The translations under genes and the position numbers were made by a program. The notes beneath the pieces are model-generated. The model had not been told where the DNA came from and made no database searches. It saw only the letters and a program-made list of their open reading frames with translations. A stretch of DNA of 34,483 nucleotides from Candidatus Lightella neohaematopini (GTDB lineage: Bacteria; Pseudomonadota; Gammaproteobacteria; Enterobacterales; Enterobacteriaceae), in NCBI GenBank assembly GCA_025728375.1, contig JAOBJS010000003.1:1-34483 (forward strand), in the 5' to 3' direction. Below, in pieces: positions 9,899 to 20,108 of this stretch. Position 1 is the stretch's first letter. Each line of letters starts with the position of its first letter.

Positions 9899-10564
9899 AT
9901 GAATATTGATAAAAATATTCGAGTAATTTTAATTGGTGCTCCAGGGACTGGTAAAGGTACACAATCTAATTTACTTGCTAAAAAATATAAGATACCTAAA
10001 ATATCTGTGGGCGAATTATTACGTAAACTAGCAGTTAATAATAATATTTCTAATAATATTAATTTAGGTGATTTAATATCAGATAATATAGTATGTAATG
10101 TAGTTAAGATGCGTCTTTGTAAGGATGATTGTAATAATGGATTTATATTAGATGGATTTCCTAGAAGTATTAATCAAGCTCAATATTTAACTATTAATAA
10201 TATTAGAATTAACTTTGTTTTTAATATTAAGTTGTCATATAAAATTATTATAAAACGCTTATTAGGTAGACGTATTCATGAATCATCAGGTAGAATATAT
10301 CATATAAAATACAATCCACCTATAGTAGGTGGTTTGGATAATATTACCCAAGAACAATTAGTATCTAGAAAAGATGATAATATCAGTATTATTAATCATA
10401 GATTAAAAATTCATAATAAACAAATTAGCAATATAATCAATTATTATAAACAGGAAGTTAAACTAGGTAATATAACTTCCTATACAGAAATAGATGGTGC
10501 TAAATCAATTGATTTAATTTTAGAAGAAATAATTAATAAAATTAATTACTTTTCATTTAAATAG
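9899..10564 (+). CDS. adk: Adenylate kinase
   Basis: P-loop GAPGTGKGTQSNLLAKKY, FILDGFPRSINQA, LID region GRRIHESSGRIYHIKYNPP. Confidence 0.97.
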   Translation: MNIDKNIRVILIGAPGTGKGTQSNLLAKKYKIPKISVGELLRKLAVNNNISNNINLGDLISDNIVCNVVKMRLCKDDCNNGFILDGFPRSINQAQYLTINNIRINFVFNIKLSYKIIIKRLLGRRIHESSGRIYHIKYNPPIVGGLDNITQEQLVSRKDDNISIINHRLKIHNKQISNIINYYKQEVKLGNITSYTEIDGAKSIDLILEEIINKINYFSFK

Positions 10565-10584
10565 TTTTATCTTCTCTTTATTCT

Positions 10585-11484
10585 TTATTTATTTTGTTTT
10601 ATTAATTCTGCAATTCCATTAATTGAGCTAATTAGATTTGTAGTATCCAACGGCATCATAATAATTTTACTATTATTAGCCATACCTATACTACTTAATG
10701 CATCAGTATATTTTTGTGCTATAAAATAATTTATAGCTTGTATATCTCCAGAAGATATAGCTTCAGAAACAATATGTGTAGCATGAGCCTCAGCTTCAGC
10801 AGCTCTTTCTCTAGCCTCAGCCTTCAAAATTTGTGATTGTTTTTCTCCTTCAGCCTTCAAAATTTGTGATTGTTTTTCTCCCTCAGCCTTCAAAATTTGT
10901 GATTGTCTTACTCCTTCAGCTTCTAAGATTTCAGCTCTTTTAGTACGTTCTGCTTTCATTTGAGCATTCATAGCATTTATCATTTCTACTGGTGGTTTTA
11001 TATCCCTAATTTCCACTCTTGTAATTTTTACACCCCAATTATTAGTAGCGTCATCAATAATTTTTAATAATTGTATATTTATATTATCTCTTTGTGAAAG
11101 CATTTCGTCTAATTCCATTGCTCCTAGTACTGTACGTATATTAGTCATAGTCAAATTTAATATTGCTTGATTTAAATTACTTACTTTATAAGCAGCTTGT
11201 TCTGCATTAATTACTTGAATAAAACATACAGCATCTATTTTTACATTAGCATTATCTTTTGATATTATTTCTTGTGAAGGAATATCTAATACTTGTTCCA
11301 TCATATTTATTTTATGACCAACTCTATCTACAAATGGTATTATTAAACTTAATCCTGGTTGTAATGTTTGAATAAATCGACCAAATCTTTCTATTGTCCA
11401 TTGATAACCTTGAGGAACAATCTTTAGACTATTAATAATTATTAACAATAATGTAATAAAAACTAAAAATAATATCACTAACAC
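10585..11484 (-). CDS. qmcA: SPFH/band-7 (prohibitin-like) membrane protein QmcA (YbbK)
   Basis: N-terminal TM plus [53 protein letters not shown], and an 11-aa coiled-coil repeat [11 protein letters not shown]. Start is GTG 11484 or in-frame GTG 11478. Confidence 0.93.
   Translation of the reverse strand: MLVILFLVFITLLLIIINSLKIVPQGYQWTIERFGRFIQTLQPGLSLIIPFVDRVGHKINMMEQVLDIPSQEIISKDNANVKIDAVCFIQVINAEQAAYKVSNLNQAILNLTMTNIRTVLGAMELDEMLSQRDNINIQLLKIIDDATNNWGVKITRVEIRDIKPPVEMINAMNAQMKAERTKRAEILEAEGVRQSQILKAEGEKQSQILKAEGEKQSQILKAEARERAAEAEAHATHIVSEAISSGDIQAINYFIAQKYTDALSSIGMANNSKIIMMPLDTTNLISSINGIAELIKQNK
10818..10916 (-). repeat. Three tandem near-identical 33-bp units inside qmcA
   Basis: cagccttcaaaatttgtgattgtttttctcctt repeated at 10818, 10851 and 10884, with 1-2 differences from copy 1. 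Confidence 0.95.
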
Positions 11485-11547
11485 ATCCTTTTTTATAGTA
11501 TTAATATATTTATAAATAAATATTATTGAACATATTATATAATAATT

Positions 11548-12840
11548 TTACAGATAAGTCAATCCATTCATATATGGTTCCAATATTTTTGGAACTTTAA
11601 TTTTACCATTAGATTGTTGATAATTTTCCATAATAGCCACTAATGTCCTACCAATAGCTAAACCAGAACCATTAATAATATGTACTAGTTCTAACTTATT
11701 ATTTATTGAATTTTTATAACGAATTTTCATTCTTCTAGATTGAAAATCACTTGTATTTGAACAAGAAGACACTTCTTTATATGTTTTACTAGCTGGTAAC
11801 CATACTTCTAAATCATAAGTTTTACATGAAGTAAATCCTGTATCACCCGTACATAATAAAATTTTTCTATAAGGTAAGTTTAATAATTTTAATATTTTTT
11901 CAGCATGACTTGTCAAATCTTCTAAAGCCTGAATAGAATTTTCTGGTTTAACAAATTGTATCATTTCTACTTTATCGAATTGATGCATACGAATTAATCC
12001 CTTAGTATCCTGTCCATAAGCACCTGCTTCTGCTCTAAAACAAGGAGTACAAGCAACCATTTTTATTGGTAATTTATCTTCCTCAATAATTTCATTACGC
12101 ATAATATTTATTAATGGTACCTCAGCTGTTGGTATGAGAGCGTAAGATTTATCATTACTGATAGCTTTATTAATAAAATGAGTATAAAATAAATCATTAT
12201 TAAATTTCGGTAATTGACCAGCACCATATAACGACTCAAAGTTTACTAAGTATGGCACATAATATTCTACATAATTATGTAATGTTGTATGTATTTCTAA
12301 CATAAATTGAGATAGTATTCTATATAAACGGGCAATATTATTTTTCATTACTACAAATCTAGAACCAGTTATTTTAGCAGCTAATGAAAAATCTAAATCA
12401 CCAATATTTCTACCTAAATCAACATGATTTTTAAATAATTTATTACAATTAGTTTTCTTTCCCCATTTAAATATTTCTTTATTAAAGTTTTTATTATTTC
12501 CAATAGGAACATCATCATTAGTAATATTAGGTATTAATAGTTCATAATTACGAATAGAGTTTTTTAATAAGTCTAATTCTACTTTAGTATCTTTTAGTTT
12601 TTTACGAATTTTGACAACTTCTTGACATAAGGAAGTAATATCTTCTCCATTAGATTTCATAACACTAATTTTTCTTGACTTAGAATTTCTTTCTGCTTGT
12701 AATTTTTCTATTTTTAATTGTAAAATTTTCCTACATTTTTCTTGTTTTTTTAATGTTTTAATATCTAATTTAAATTGTCTATAGTTTAATTTTTTAGCAG
12801 TTAAATGTATTTTTTCCTTTAATAAATTTTTATCTAACAT
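11548..12840 (-). CDS. serS: Seryl-tRNA synthetase
   Basis: N-terminal coiled coil, class II motif 2 FRAEAGAYGQDTKGLIRMHQFDKVEM, motif 3 NGSGLAIGRTLVAIMENYQ. Confidence 0.97.
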   Translation of the reverse strand: MLDKNLLKEKIHLTAKKLNYRQFKLDIKTLKKQEKCRKILQLKIEKLQAERNSKSRKISVMKSNGEDITSLCQEVVKIRKKLKDTKVELDLLKNSIRNYELLIPNITNDDVPIGNNKNFNKEIFKWGKKTNCNKLFKNHVDLGRNIGDLDFSLAAKITGSRFVVMKNNIARLYRILSQFMLEIHTTLHNYVEYYVPYLVNFESLYGAGQLPKFNNDLFYTHFINKAISNDKSYALIPTAEVPLINIMRNEIIEEDKLPIKMVACTPCFRAEAGAYGQDTKGLIRMHQFDKVEMIQFVKPENSIQALEDLTSHAEKILKLLNLPYRKILLCTGDTGFTSCKTYDLEVWLPASKTYKEVSSCSNTSDFQSRRMKIRYKNSINNKLELVHIINGSGLAIGRTLVAIMENYQQSNGKIKVPKILEPYMNGLTYL

Positions 12841-13065
12841 AATTGTATTTACTTTTAAATAAACAAATAATATTATAATTCAACGATTTAATTAATATAA
12901 ATAATATAATTATATATTAATAATTTATTTAATTAAAATTATTAAATTATAAATGATAATTTATTAAAATTAACATAATAATTCACTAATTAATTTATAT
13001 TATCTTAAATAAAATAAATTTTATTAATTTTAAAGTAAAATTAAGTTTTGTAAAATATAAAAAAA

Positions 13066-13965
13066 ATGAATAAGGTTAAAGTTAATGGTAACATAGTAGC
13101 ATTAATTACTCCCATGGATAAATCTGGTAAAATAGACAAGTTTAGTTTAAAAAATTTAATTGACTATCATTGTAATAATAAAACTAATGCGTTATTAATT
13201 ACCGGTACTACTGGTGAGTTTTTCACTCTTGACCATGAAGAACGTAAACAATTATTGCTATGGACCTTAAAATTTAATAAAGGTAGATTACCTATTATAG
13301 TTGGTATTGGATCAAGTTCCACACAAAAAGCAATAAAAATTATGAAACACTTTCAGCACTATGATATATCATCTTATTTAAGTATCACTCCATATTATAT
13401 TTGTCCTAATCAACAAGGTATTTACCAACATTTTAAAACTATTTCTGAACACATTAATGTACCACAATTGATATATAATAACCCTAAAAGATCTGGTTGC
13501 GATATTTTACCAAAAACAGTAATTAAATTATCTAAAATAAGTAATATTATTGGTATTAAAGAAACTACATACGATATAAATCGGATTAAATTAATTAAAA
13601 ATATGACAAGTAATTTTTCTATATTAAATGGTAATGATGATAATATATTACCATTTATGTTATCTGGTGGTAGTGGTGTTATATCAGTATTATCTAATAT
13701 TGCTACTAATGAAGTATCTTTATTAATTAAGTTAATAATAAATAAAGAATATCAAAAAGCAAAAATTATTTTTAATAATTTACTACCATTGTGTAAGATG
13801 CTAACATCAATAGCACCTAATCCAGTACCAATAAAGTGGATTTGTAAGGAAGTTGGGTTAATATCTTCAGATAATACTAGATTACCATTAACTAAATTAA
13901 CAAATAATAAAAAAAATATTTTACGTAATGTAGTATTGAAAGCTAATTTAGATGTGTTTAAATAA
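13066..13965 (+). CDS. dapA: 4-hydroxy-tetrahydrodipicolinate synthase
   Basis: ALITPMDKSGKID, TGTTGEFFTL, YNNPKRSGCDILP, GIKETTYDINRI with the Schiff-base Lys. Confidence 0.95.
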   Translation: MNKVKVNGNIVALITPMDKSGKIDKFSLKNLIDYHCNNKTNALLITGTTGEFFTLDHEERKQLLLWTLKFNKGRLPIIVGIGSSSTQKAIKIMKHFQHYDISSYLSITPYYICPNQQGIYQHFKTISEHINVPQLIYNNPKRSGCDILPKTVIKLSKISNIIGIKETTYDINRIKLIKNMTSNFSILNGNDDNILPFMLSGGSGVISVLSNIATNEVSLLIKLIINKEYQKAKIIFNNLLPLCKMLTSIAPNPVPIKWICKEVGLISSDNTRLPLTKLTNNKKNILRNVVLKANLDVFK

Positions 13966-13996
13966 AATAATTAATAATGATAAGTTATTATATAGG

Positions 13997-14070
<74 letters not shown>

Positions 14071-14079
14071 ATATACTAC

Positions 14080-14103
14080 CTTAATAAAAAATTTTTTATT
14101 AAG
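14080..14103. repeat. Perfect 24-bp palindrome between tRNA-fMet and dapD
   Basis: CTTAATAAAAAA|TTTTTTATTAAG. Confidence 0.7.
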
Positions 14104-14126
14104 TAAAAAATAAATAAAACTAGTAA

Positions 14127-14154
14127 ATATTAATATTTAATATATAAATGTCAA
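14127..14154 (-). promoter_or_regulatory. Candidate promoter for tRNA-fMet
   Basis: Minus strand TTGACA (14154-14149), 16-bp spacer, TAATAT (14132-14127), in the dapD-tRNA gap. Confidence 0.5.
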
Positions 14155-14168
14155 GTATTAATATCTAA

Positions 14169-15002
14169 TTAAGTTCTTAAAATATTATTTAATCGTATTT
14201 TTTTTTTAGTTTTATCATCTACTTTTTTTATTATAATAGCACAATAAATACTATATTTACCATCTTTCGATGGTAAATTACCAGGTATAACTACAGATTT
14301 TGCTGGTATTCTTCCATAACTAATAGTATTAGTACTTTTGTTATATATTTTTGTACTTTTCCCTATAAATACTCCCATAGAAATTACTGAAGATTCTTCT
14401 ACTATTACTCCTTCAACAATTTCTGAACGAGCTCCTATAAAACAATTATCTTCTATAATAGTTGGATTATTGCTAATTGGTTCTAATACTCCACCTATAC
14501 CAACTCCACCTGATATGTGAACGTTCTTACCTATTTGTGCACAAGAACCAATTGTTGCCCAAGTATCTATCATAGTACCTTCGTCTATAAAAGCACCTAT
14601 ATTTATATACGATGGCATAATAACTGTATTTTTAGCAATATAAGCACCGTATCTAATGTTAGCTAAAGGAACTACACGAATATTTAAATTAGAAAACTTA
14701 TTAAAGTCCCAATTATTAAATTTTAAAGGTATCTTATCAAAGTACTTTAATTTATTTATATTATTTAATTTACTCTGATTAATATAAAAATATAATAATA
14801 ATGCTTTTTTTATCCAATTAAAAGTGATCCACTGTTTGTTATCTAATTTTATAGATACACGTAGTATTCCTAAATCTAATAATGATATTACTTTTTTTAT
14901 TAGATTTTGTTCTCTAGTACTAAAATTAATAAAATTATTTTTTTTGTAATTATAAAAAATATTATTAATTTGATTTTCTAAATTTTTAAATGTGTTATTC
15001 AT
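14169..15002 (-). CDS. dapD: 2,3,4,5-tetrahydropyridine-2,6-dicarboxylate N-succinyltransferase
   Basis: Left-handed beta-helix [66 protein letters not shown]. Confidence 0.97.
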   Translation of the reverse strand: MNNTFKNLENQINNIFYNYKKNNFINFSTREQNLIKKVISLLDLGILRVSIKLDNKQWITFNWIKKALLLYFYINQSKLNNINKLKYFDKIPLKFNNWDFNKFSNLNIRVVPLANIRYGAYIAKNTVIMPSYINIGAFIDEGTMIDTWATIGSCAQIGKNVHISGGVGIGGVLEPISNNPTIIEDNCFIGARSEIVEGVIVEESSVISMGVFIGKSTKIYNKSTNTISYGRIPAKSVVIPGNLPSKDGKYSIYCAIIIKKVDDKTKKKIRLNNILRT

Positions 15003-15025
15003 TTATATAATAAGTTTATTTTAAA

Positions 15026-15829
15026 CTAAAATTGATAATGATTAATAATTTTTGGAATACTATCATCTGATCTTAATGTAAGTACTTCACATCCATTATT
15101 AGTGACTAATAATGTATGTTCATATTGAGCAGAAAGACTATTATCTTTAGTTTTAACTGTCCAACCATCATTAGTAACATAAACGTCATGTTTACCAATA
15201 TTTATCATAGGTTCTATTGTAAAAATCATACCTGGTTGCAATATATAATTGTAACAATTATTATCATAATGAAGAACCTGTGGTGGTTCATGAAAATTTT
15301 TTCCTATACCATGACCACAATAATCTCTAACGACAGAAAAATTATTAGATTCAACAAATTTTTGTATTACTTTACCAAGTTTATTTAAATTTATACCTGG
15401 TTTAACCATTTTTATAGCCAAATATAAACTTTGTTTAGCAACATTACATAATTTTTTTGAAACGTTACTAGCTTTACCTACGATAAACATTTTTGAAGTA
15501 TCACTATAAAAACCATCTTTAATAATAGCTACATCTATATTTAAAATATCACCATTTTTTAATTTTTCTTGATCATTAGGAATTCCATGACATACAACTT
15601 CATTAATAGAAACACAAATAGATTTCGGAAATCCATAATAATTTAATGTAGCACAAGTTGCTTTATGTTTATGTACTATATAATCATGACATAAGTTATT
15701 TAATTGATTAGTACTTATACCTGGACGAATATGATATGCAATCATTTCTAGTACTTTCGCTGCTATTTTACCAGCTATACGCATTTTATTAATTTCATAT
15801 TTACTTTTAATATATTTAAAATTACCCAT
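15026..15829 (-). CDS. map: Methionine aminopeptidase type I
   Basis: NYYGFPKSICVSINEVVCHGIP, GDILNIDVAIIKDGFYSDTSKMF, RDYCGHGIGKNFHEPPQVLHY, FTIEPMIN. Confidence 0.97.
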   Translation of the reverse strand: MGNFKYIKSKYEINKMRIAGKIAAKVLEMIAYHIRPGISTNQLNNLCHDYIVHKHKATCATLNYYGFPKSICVSINEVVCHGIPNDQEKLKNGDILNIDVAIIKDGFYSDTSKMFIVGKASNVSKKLCNVAKQSLYLAIKMVKPGINLNKLGKVIQKFVESNNFSVVRDYCGHGIGKNFHEPPQVLHYDNNCYNYILQPGMIFTIEPMINIGKHDVYVTNDGWTVKTKDNSLSAQYEHTLLVTNNGCEVLTLRSDDSIPKIINHYQF

Positions 15830-15975
15830 ACCAATTTTTAATAAACTTACTGAATATAATTAATATTAATTAATATTGTATATAAATTTAACTTAAAGTA
15901 AAATAATTATAGTATTATTTTGTAATATGGATAAATATTATATTTATTTTAATATTAAAATTGAAGAGAATAACA

Positions 15976-16653
15976 ATGATAAATATTTCTTTAAGTGATT
16001 TAATGAAAGCTAATGTTCACTTTGGTCATAAGACTAAATTTTGGAATCCAAAAATGAAGCCATTTATATTTACTACATATAGTGGTATTCATATTATCAA
16101 TTTAGAAAAAACTTTAATACTTTTTAAAAAGGCTTTACTTAAGTTAAGTGATATTCATAAAAATAAAGGAAAAATACTATTTGTTGGTACTAAAAAATCA
16201 GCTAGTTCTTTAATTAAAGAAACTGCTATTAGTTGTAAACAATTTTTTATACATAAAAGATGGTTAGGTGGTATGCTAACTAATTGGAAAACTGTAAGGC
16301 AATCTATTAAATCATTAAAAGATTTAGAAGAACAATTTCATGATGGAACTATTAATAAACTTACTAAAAAAGAAATCTTATTTAAATCTAAAAAATTAAA
16401 TAAACTAGAGCATAGTTTAGGTGGAATTAAAAATATGGGTGGCCTACCAGATGCTTTATTTGTTATAGATGTTGAACATGAACGTACAGCTGTTAAAGAA
16501 GCTAATAATATTGGTATTCCAATATTTGGAATTGTAGACACAAATGCTAATCCAGATGGTATTAATTTTATTATTCCAGGAAATGATGATGCTATAAAAT
16601 CCATTAGATTATACTTAAAATTAGTATTAGATACTTTAAATAATGTTAAATAA
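15976..16653 (+). CDS. rpsB: 30S ribosomal protein S2
   Basis: [35 protein letters not shown] 15976 is preferred over the track's TTG 15961. Conserved [18 protein letters not shown] and [12 protein letters not shown]. Confidence 0.97.
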   Translation: MINISLSDLMKANVHFGHKTKFWNPKMKPFIFTTYSGIHIINLEKTLILFKKALLKLSDIHKNKGKILFVGTKKSASSLIKETAISCKQFFIHKRWLGGMLTNWKTVRQSIKSLKDLEEQFHDGTINKLTKKEILFKSKKLNKLEHSLGGIKNMGGLPDALFVIDVEHERTAVKEANNIGIPIFGIVDTNANPDGINFIIPGNDDAIKSIRLYLKLVLDTLNNVK

Positions 16654-16694
16654 ATAGTTTAAATTAAATTAAAATTTTTTATCTTGAGGTATAT

Positions 16695-17507
16695 ATGGTA
16701 TTGTTAAATATTAATCTAATTAAAAAGTTACGTAATCTTACTGGTGCTGGTATTTTACTATGTAAGGAAGCTTTAATTAAATCAAATGGTAATATAGAAC
16801 AAGCTATAAATATAATTAGAATGTTGGGTAAATCAATATTAAAAAAAAGATCTATAAATAATACTGGTTTTGGTGCAATTTTTGTTAAAGTTAATAAAAC
16901 TAAAAAAGTTGGTGCAATATTAGAATTATGTAGTGAAACTGATTTTGTTAGTAACAACATTAATTTTATAAAATTAGGTGATAAAATTATTAATATAATG
17001 TTAGATTATAATACTGAAGATATAAATTTTATTAATGAAAAATCAAAAAATTATATTAATTCGTTAGTAGTACAGGTTAATGAAAGAATTTCTATTAAAA
17101 GAACTAGTATTATTCATGGAGATATCATCTCTTATTACTTACATAATAATAAAAAAATTGGAGTTTTGTTATCAATAAAAACTAATAATTTTAATAATAA
17201 TAAGTTACCAAAATTATTAGCAATGCATATAGCAGCTTATAATCCTAAGTATATTAGTGATAAAGATATTCCAAATAGTATACTAGATAAAGAATATGAA
17301 ATTCAGTATAGTATTGCTAAACAATGTAACAAACCAGTTAATATAATAAAAAAAATAGTAGATGGTAAAATATTACAGTTTAAAAAAGACATATCATTTC
17401 TAAATCAAATAATAATAACTGATAATAATAAAATAATAAAAGATTTAGTTAATGAAAATAATTATATAATTAATAAATTTATTAGATTTGAAGTTGGTAA
17501 TAATTAA
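16695..17507 (+). CDS. tsf: Elongation factor Ts
   Basis: KLRNLTGAGILLCKEAL, ELCSETDFVSNN, MHIAAYNPKYI. Follows rpsB as in most bacteria. Confidence 0.96.
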   Translation: MVLLNINLIKKLRNLTGAGILLCKEALIKSNGNIEQAINIIRMLGKSILKKRSINNTGFGAIFVKVNKTKKVGAILELCSETDFVSNNINFIKLGDKIINIMLDYNTEDINFINEKSKNYINSLVVQVNERISIKRTSIIHGDIISYYLHNNKKIGVLLSIKTNNFNNNKLPKLLAMHIAAYNPKYISDKDIPNSILDKEYEIQYSIAKQCNKPVNIIKKIVDGKILQFKKDISFLNQIIITDNNKIIKDLVNENNYIINKFIRFEVGNN

Positions 17508-17538
17508 TTATTTATATTTCTTCGTACTAATATAGTTC

Positions 17539-18264
17539 ATGTTTACTAAAAAATCATTAATATATGATAAAATAATAATAAAAATTAGTGGTGAAGTATT
17601 AAGAAGTAATTCTAATACCAATATAGATATTGTTTTTATAAAAAATATAGCTCAAGAAATAAAAGAATTAGTTAATATGGGGGTAAAAATTGGTTTAGTT
17701 ATTGGTGGAGGAAATTTTTATAGAGGTTTAAGTTTAAGTAAAATAGGTATTAATATAATTAATAGCCATTATATTGGGATGTTATCTACTATTATGAATG
17801 GATTGATATTTTATGATACTTTAGAAAATATGAATGTAAATACAAAATTAGTATCGAATATTCCTATTAAAAATATATGTAATTCATATAATTATAAAGA
17901 TATAATAAAATTTTTAGAAAAAAGATATGTTTTAATTTTTGTTGCTGGAACAGGTAATCCGTTTTTTACTACAGATTCAGCTGCTTGTCTTAGAGGATTA
18001 GAAATAAATGCTAATATTATATTAAAAGCCACTAAAGTAGATGGTATCTTTTCTAAAGATCCAATAAAATATTCTGATGCTATCATGTATCGTCATATTA
18101 CTTATAAAGATATATTAAAAAATAAATTAAAAGTCATGGATTTAACTGCTTTTACTTTAGCTCAAGACCATCATATGATACTTCGTATATTTAATATTAA
18201 AAAAAGTGGTGTATTAAAAAAAATTATTACTGGTTCTCAAGAAGGTACTTTAGTTACAGAATGA
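17539..18264 (+). CDS. pyrH: UMP kinase
   Basis: IIIKISGEVLRSN, VIGGGNFYRG, AGTGNPFFTTDSAACLRGLEI, LKATKVDGIFSKDP. Confidence 0.97.
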   Translation: MFTKKSLIYDKIIIKISGEVLRSNSNTNIDIVFIKNIAQEIKELVNMGVKIGLVIGGGNFYRGLSLSKIGINIINSHYIGMLSTIMNGLIFYDTLENMNVNTKLVSNIPIKNICNSYNYKDIIKFLEKRYVLIFVAGTGNPFFTTDSAACLRGLEINANIILKATKVDGIFSKDPIKYSDAIMYRHITYKDILKNKLKVMDLTAFTLAQDHHMILRIFNIKKSGVLKKIITGSQEGTLVTE

Positions 18265-18842
18265 TTAATAATATAAATATGAACAAAGAAATTTTATCAA
18301 AAACAGAAAAATTAATGAGTGATAGTGTAGAATTATTTATTAATAAAATTAACAAAATTAATATTTATTGTATTTCATTAGATTTAATAAAATCTTTAAA
18401 GGTTAAATGTTATAATAAAATAATGTTATTATATACTATATCCAATATAATTGCTGAGAGTAATAATACTATAATTATTGATGTTTTTGATAAAAAATTA
18501 TTACCATTAGTAAAAAAAGCAATTATGGATTCTAAATTAGAATTAAATCAATCTTACATTAATGATAAGATTCGTATTTCCAATCCTATTTTAACTAATG
18601 AAAGGAGACATAATATATTAAAATTAATTGGTAATGAATCAGAAGTTGCTCGTATTTCTATAAGAAATATAAGACACAATTCATTAAATAAAATTAAATC
18701 TTTGTATAAAAAAAATAAATCCTTTAATAAGGATGAATTTAAATTAATAAGTAATAAAATTCAAGAAATTACTAATTTTTGGATTAACAAAATAAATAAT
18801 CAATACTCGATAAAAGAAAAAGAAATTTTAACCAACAGTTAA
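18261..18842 (+). CDS. frr: Ribosome recycling factor (divergent)
   Basis: Overlaps the pyrH stop by ATGA. IIDVFDKKLLPLVKKAIMDSKLELN..., LTNERRHNILKLIGNESEVARISIRNIRHNSLNKIKSL. The conserved TGRASP segment is absent. Confidence 0.9.
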   Translation: MINNINMNKEILSKTEKLMSDSVELFINKINKINIYCISLDLIKSLKVKCYNKIMLLYTISNIIAESNNTIIIDVFDKKLLPLVKKAIMDSKLELNQSYINDKIRISNPILTNERRHNILKLIGNESEVARISIRNIRHNSLNKIKSLYKKNKSFNKDEFKLISNKIQEITNFWINKINNQYSIKEKEILTNS

Positions 18843-18865
18843 TTAATTATTATTTAATTGTATTA

Positions 18866-20065
18866 ATGAAATATATCACTTTACTAGGTAGTACTGGGTC
18901 AATTGGTTGTAATGTTTTAAATATAGTAAAAAATGATTTAAAATTTTTTAAAATTATAGCACTAGTAGCTAGAAAAAATATTTCTTTAATAATTAAACAA
19001 TGTCTGTTTTTCAAACCAAAGTATGTTTGTATGATTAATAAAAAATCAGCAAAAATATTAAAGGATTATTTACATTCAATTAATAGTAAAATAATAGTAT
19101 TATCCGGGATAGAAAATGCCTGTAATGTTAGTATATTAAGTAACATTAATATGGTTATATCAGCAATGTCTGGTACTGCTGGATTATTACCCACTTTTAG
19201 TGCTTTAAAGGCAGGAAAACGTATATTATTAGCTAGCAAAGAAATATTAGTCATATGTGGTAAAATTTTTATGCAGGAATTAAAGGATAACAAAGTACAA
19301 TTATTACCTTTAGATAGTGAACATAGTTCTATTTTTCAAAGTTTACCAATAAAACTCCAAAAAAATTTAGGTAAGAAAAATTTGAGAGATTTTAATATAT
19401 CGAAAATTATTATTACTGGTTCTGGTGGACCATTTAGAAAAATTAAAGATAGTAATTTAAATTACATTACTCCAGAACAAGCATATAATCATCCTAGTTG
19501 GAAAATGGGAAAAAAAATTTCCGTAGATTCAGCTACTATGATGAATAAAGGATTTGAATATATTGAAGCACGTTATTTATTTAATGCAAATGAAAAACAG
19601 ATACAACTATTAATTCATCCTCAATCTATTGTTCATTCTGTAATATATTATGACAATGGTCATATATCTGCACAACTTAGTTATCCAGATATGAAAATAT
19701 ATATTTATTATGCTATGTATTATCCTAATCTTAGTAATTCACAAATGCAATTATTAGATTTATGTAGTTTGAATAAATTAAGTTTTGAAAAAATTAACTT
19801 TAATAAATATCCTTGTCTAAAATTAGCTATTGAAGCTATTAATACAAGTCAATCATCTGTAATTATATTAAACGCAGCTAATGAAGTAGCAGTGTATGCT
19901 TTTATTAATAAGATAATAAAATTTACTGATATAATAATTATCAATAAATTAGTGTTAGATAAATTGTATTTTTTAGAACCTAAAGATATACAAGAAGTTA
20001 TATATATATATAAAACAACAAAAAAATTTACTAAAAGAATAATATTAACTAAATTTAATAAATAA
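18866..20065 (+). CDS. dxr: 1-deoxy-D-xylulose 5-phosphate reductoisomerase
   Basis: GSTGSIGCNVLNIV, LLASKEILVICG, PLDSEHSSIFQ, ITGSGGPFR, SVDSATMMNKGFEYIEARYLF. Confidence 0.97.
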   Translation: MKYITLLGSTGSIGCNVLNIVKNDLKFFKIIALVARKNISLIIKQCLFFKPKYVCMINKKSAKILKDYLHSINSKIIVLSGIENACNVSILSNINMVISAMSGTAGLLPTFSALKAGKRILLASKEILVICGKIFMQELKDNKVQLLPLDSEHSSIFQSLPIKLQKNLGKKNLRDFNISKIIITGSGGPFRKIKDSNLNYITPEQAYNHPSWKMGKKISVDSATMMNKGFEYIEARYLFNANEKQIQLLIHPQSIVHSVIYYDNGHISAQLSYPDMKIYIYYAMYYPNLSNSQMQLLDLCSLNKLSFEKINFNKYPCLKLAIEAINTSQSSVIILNAANEVAVYAFINKIIKFTDIIIINKLVLDKLYFLEPKDIQEVIYIYKTTKKFTKRIILTKFNK

Positions 20066-20108
20066 TAATATAAATTAAATATTTAACTAATATTAATGAG
20101 AAAATAAT

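Noticed and set aside
12841-13065. Divergent serS/dapA intergenic region screened for riboswitch, sRNA or CRISPR-like repeats
   Set aside because: Almost pure A/T with no ordered repeats or conserved motif. A lysine riboswitch was considered, but no GC-containing conserved core is present.
14338-14520. Antisense ORF (60 aa) within dapD
   Set aside because: Mirror of the DapD beta-helix coding sequence, with no independent evidence.
15116-15388. Antisense ORF (90 aa) within map
   Set aside because: Fully overlaps the conserved map gene. No motif.
16338-16960. Antisense ORFs (88 and 93 aa) over rpsB and tsf
   Set aside because: Overlap highly conserved genes and show no domain signature.
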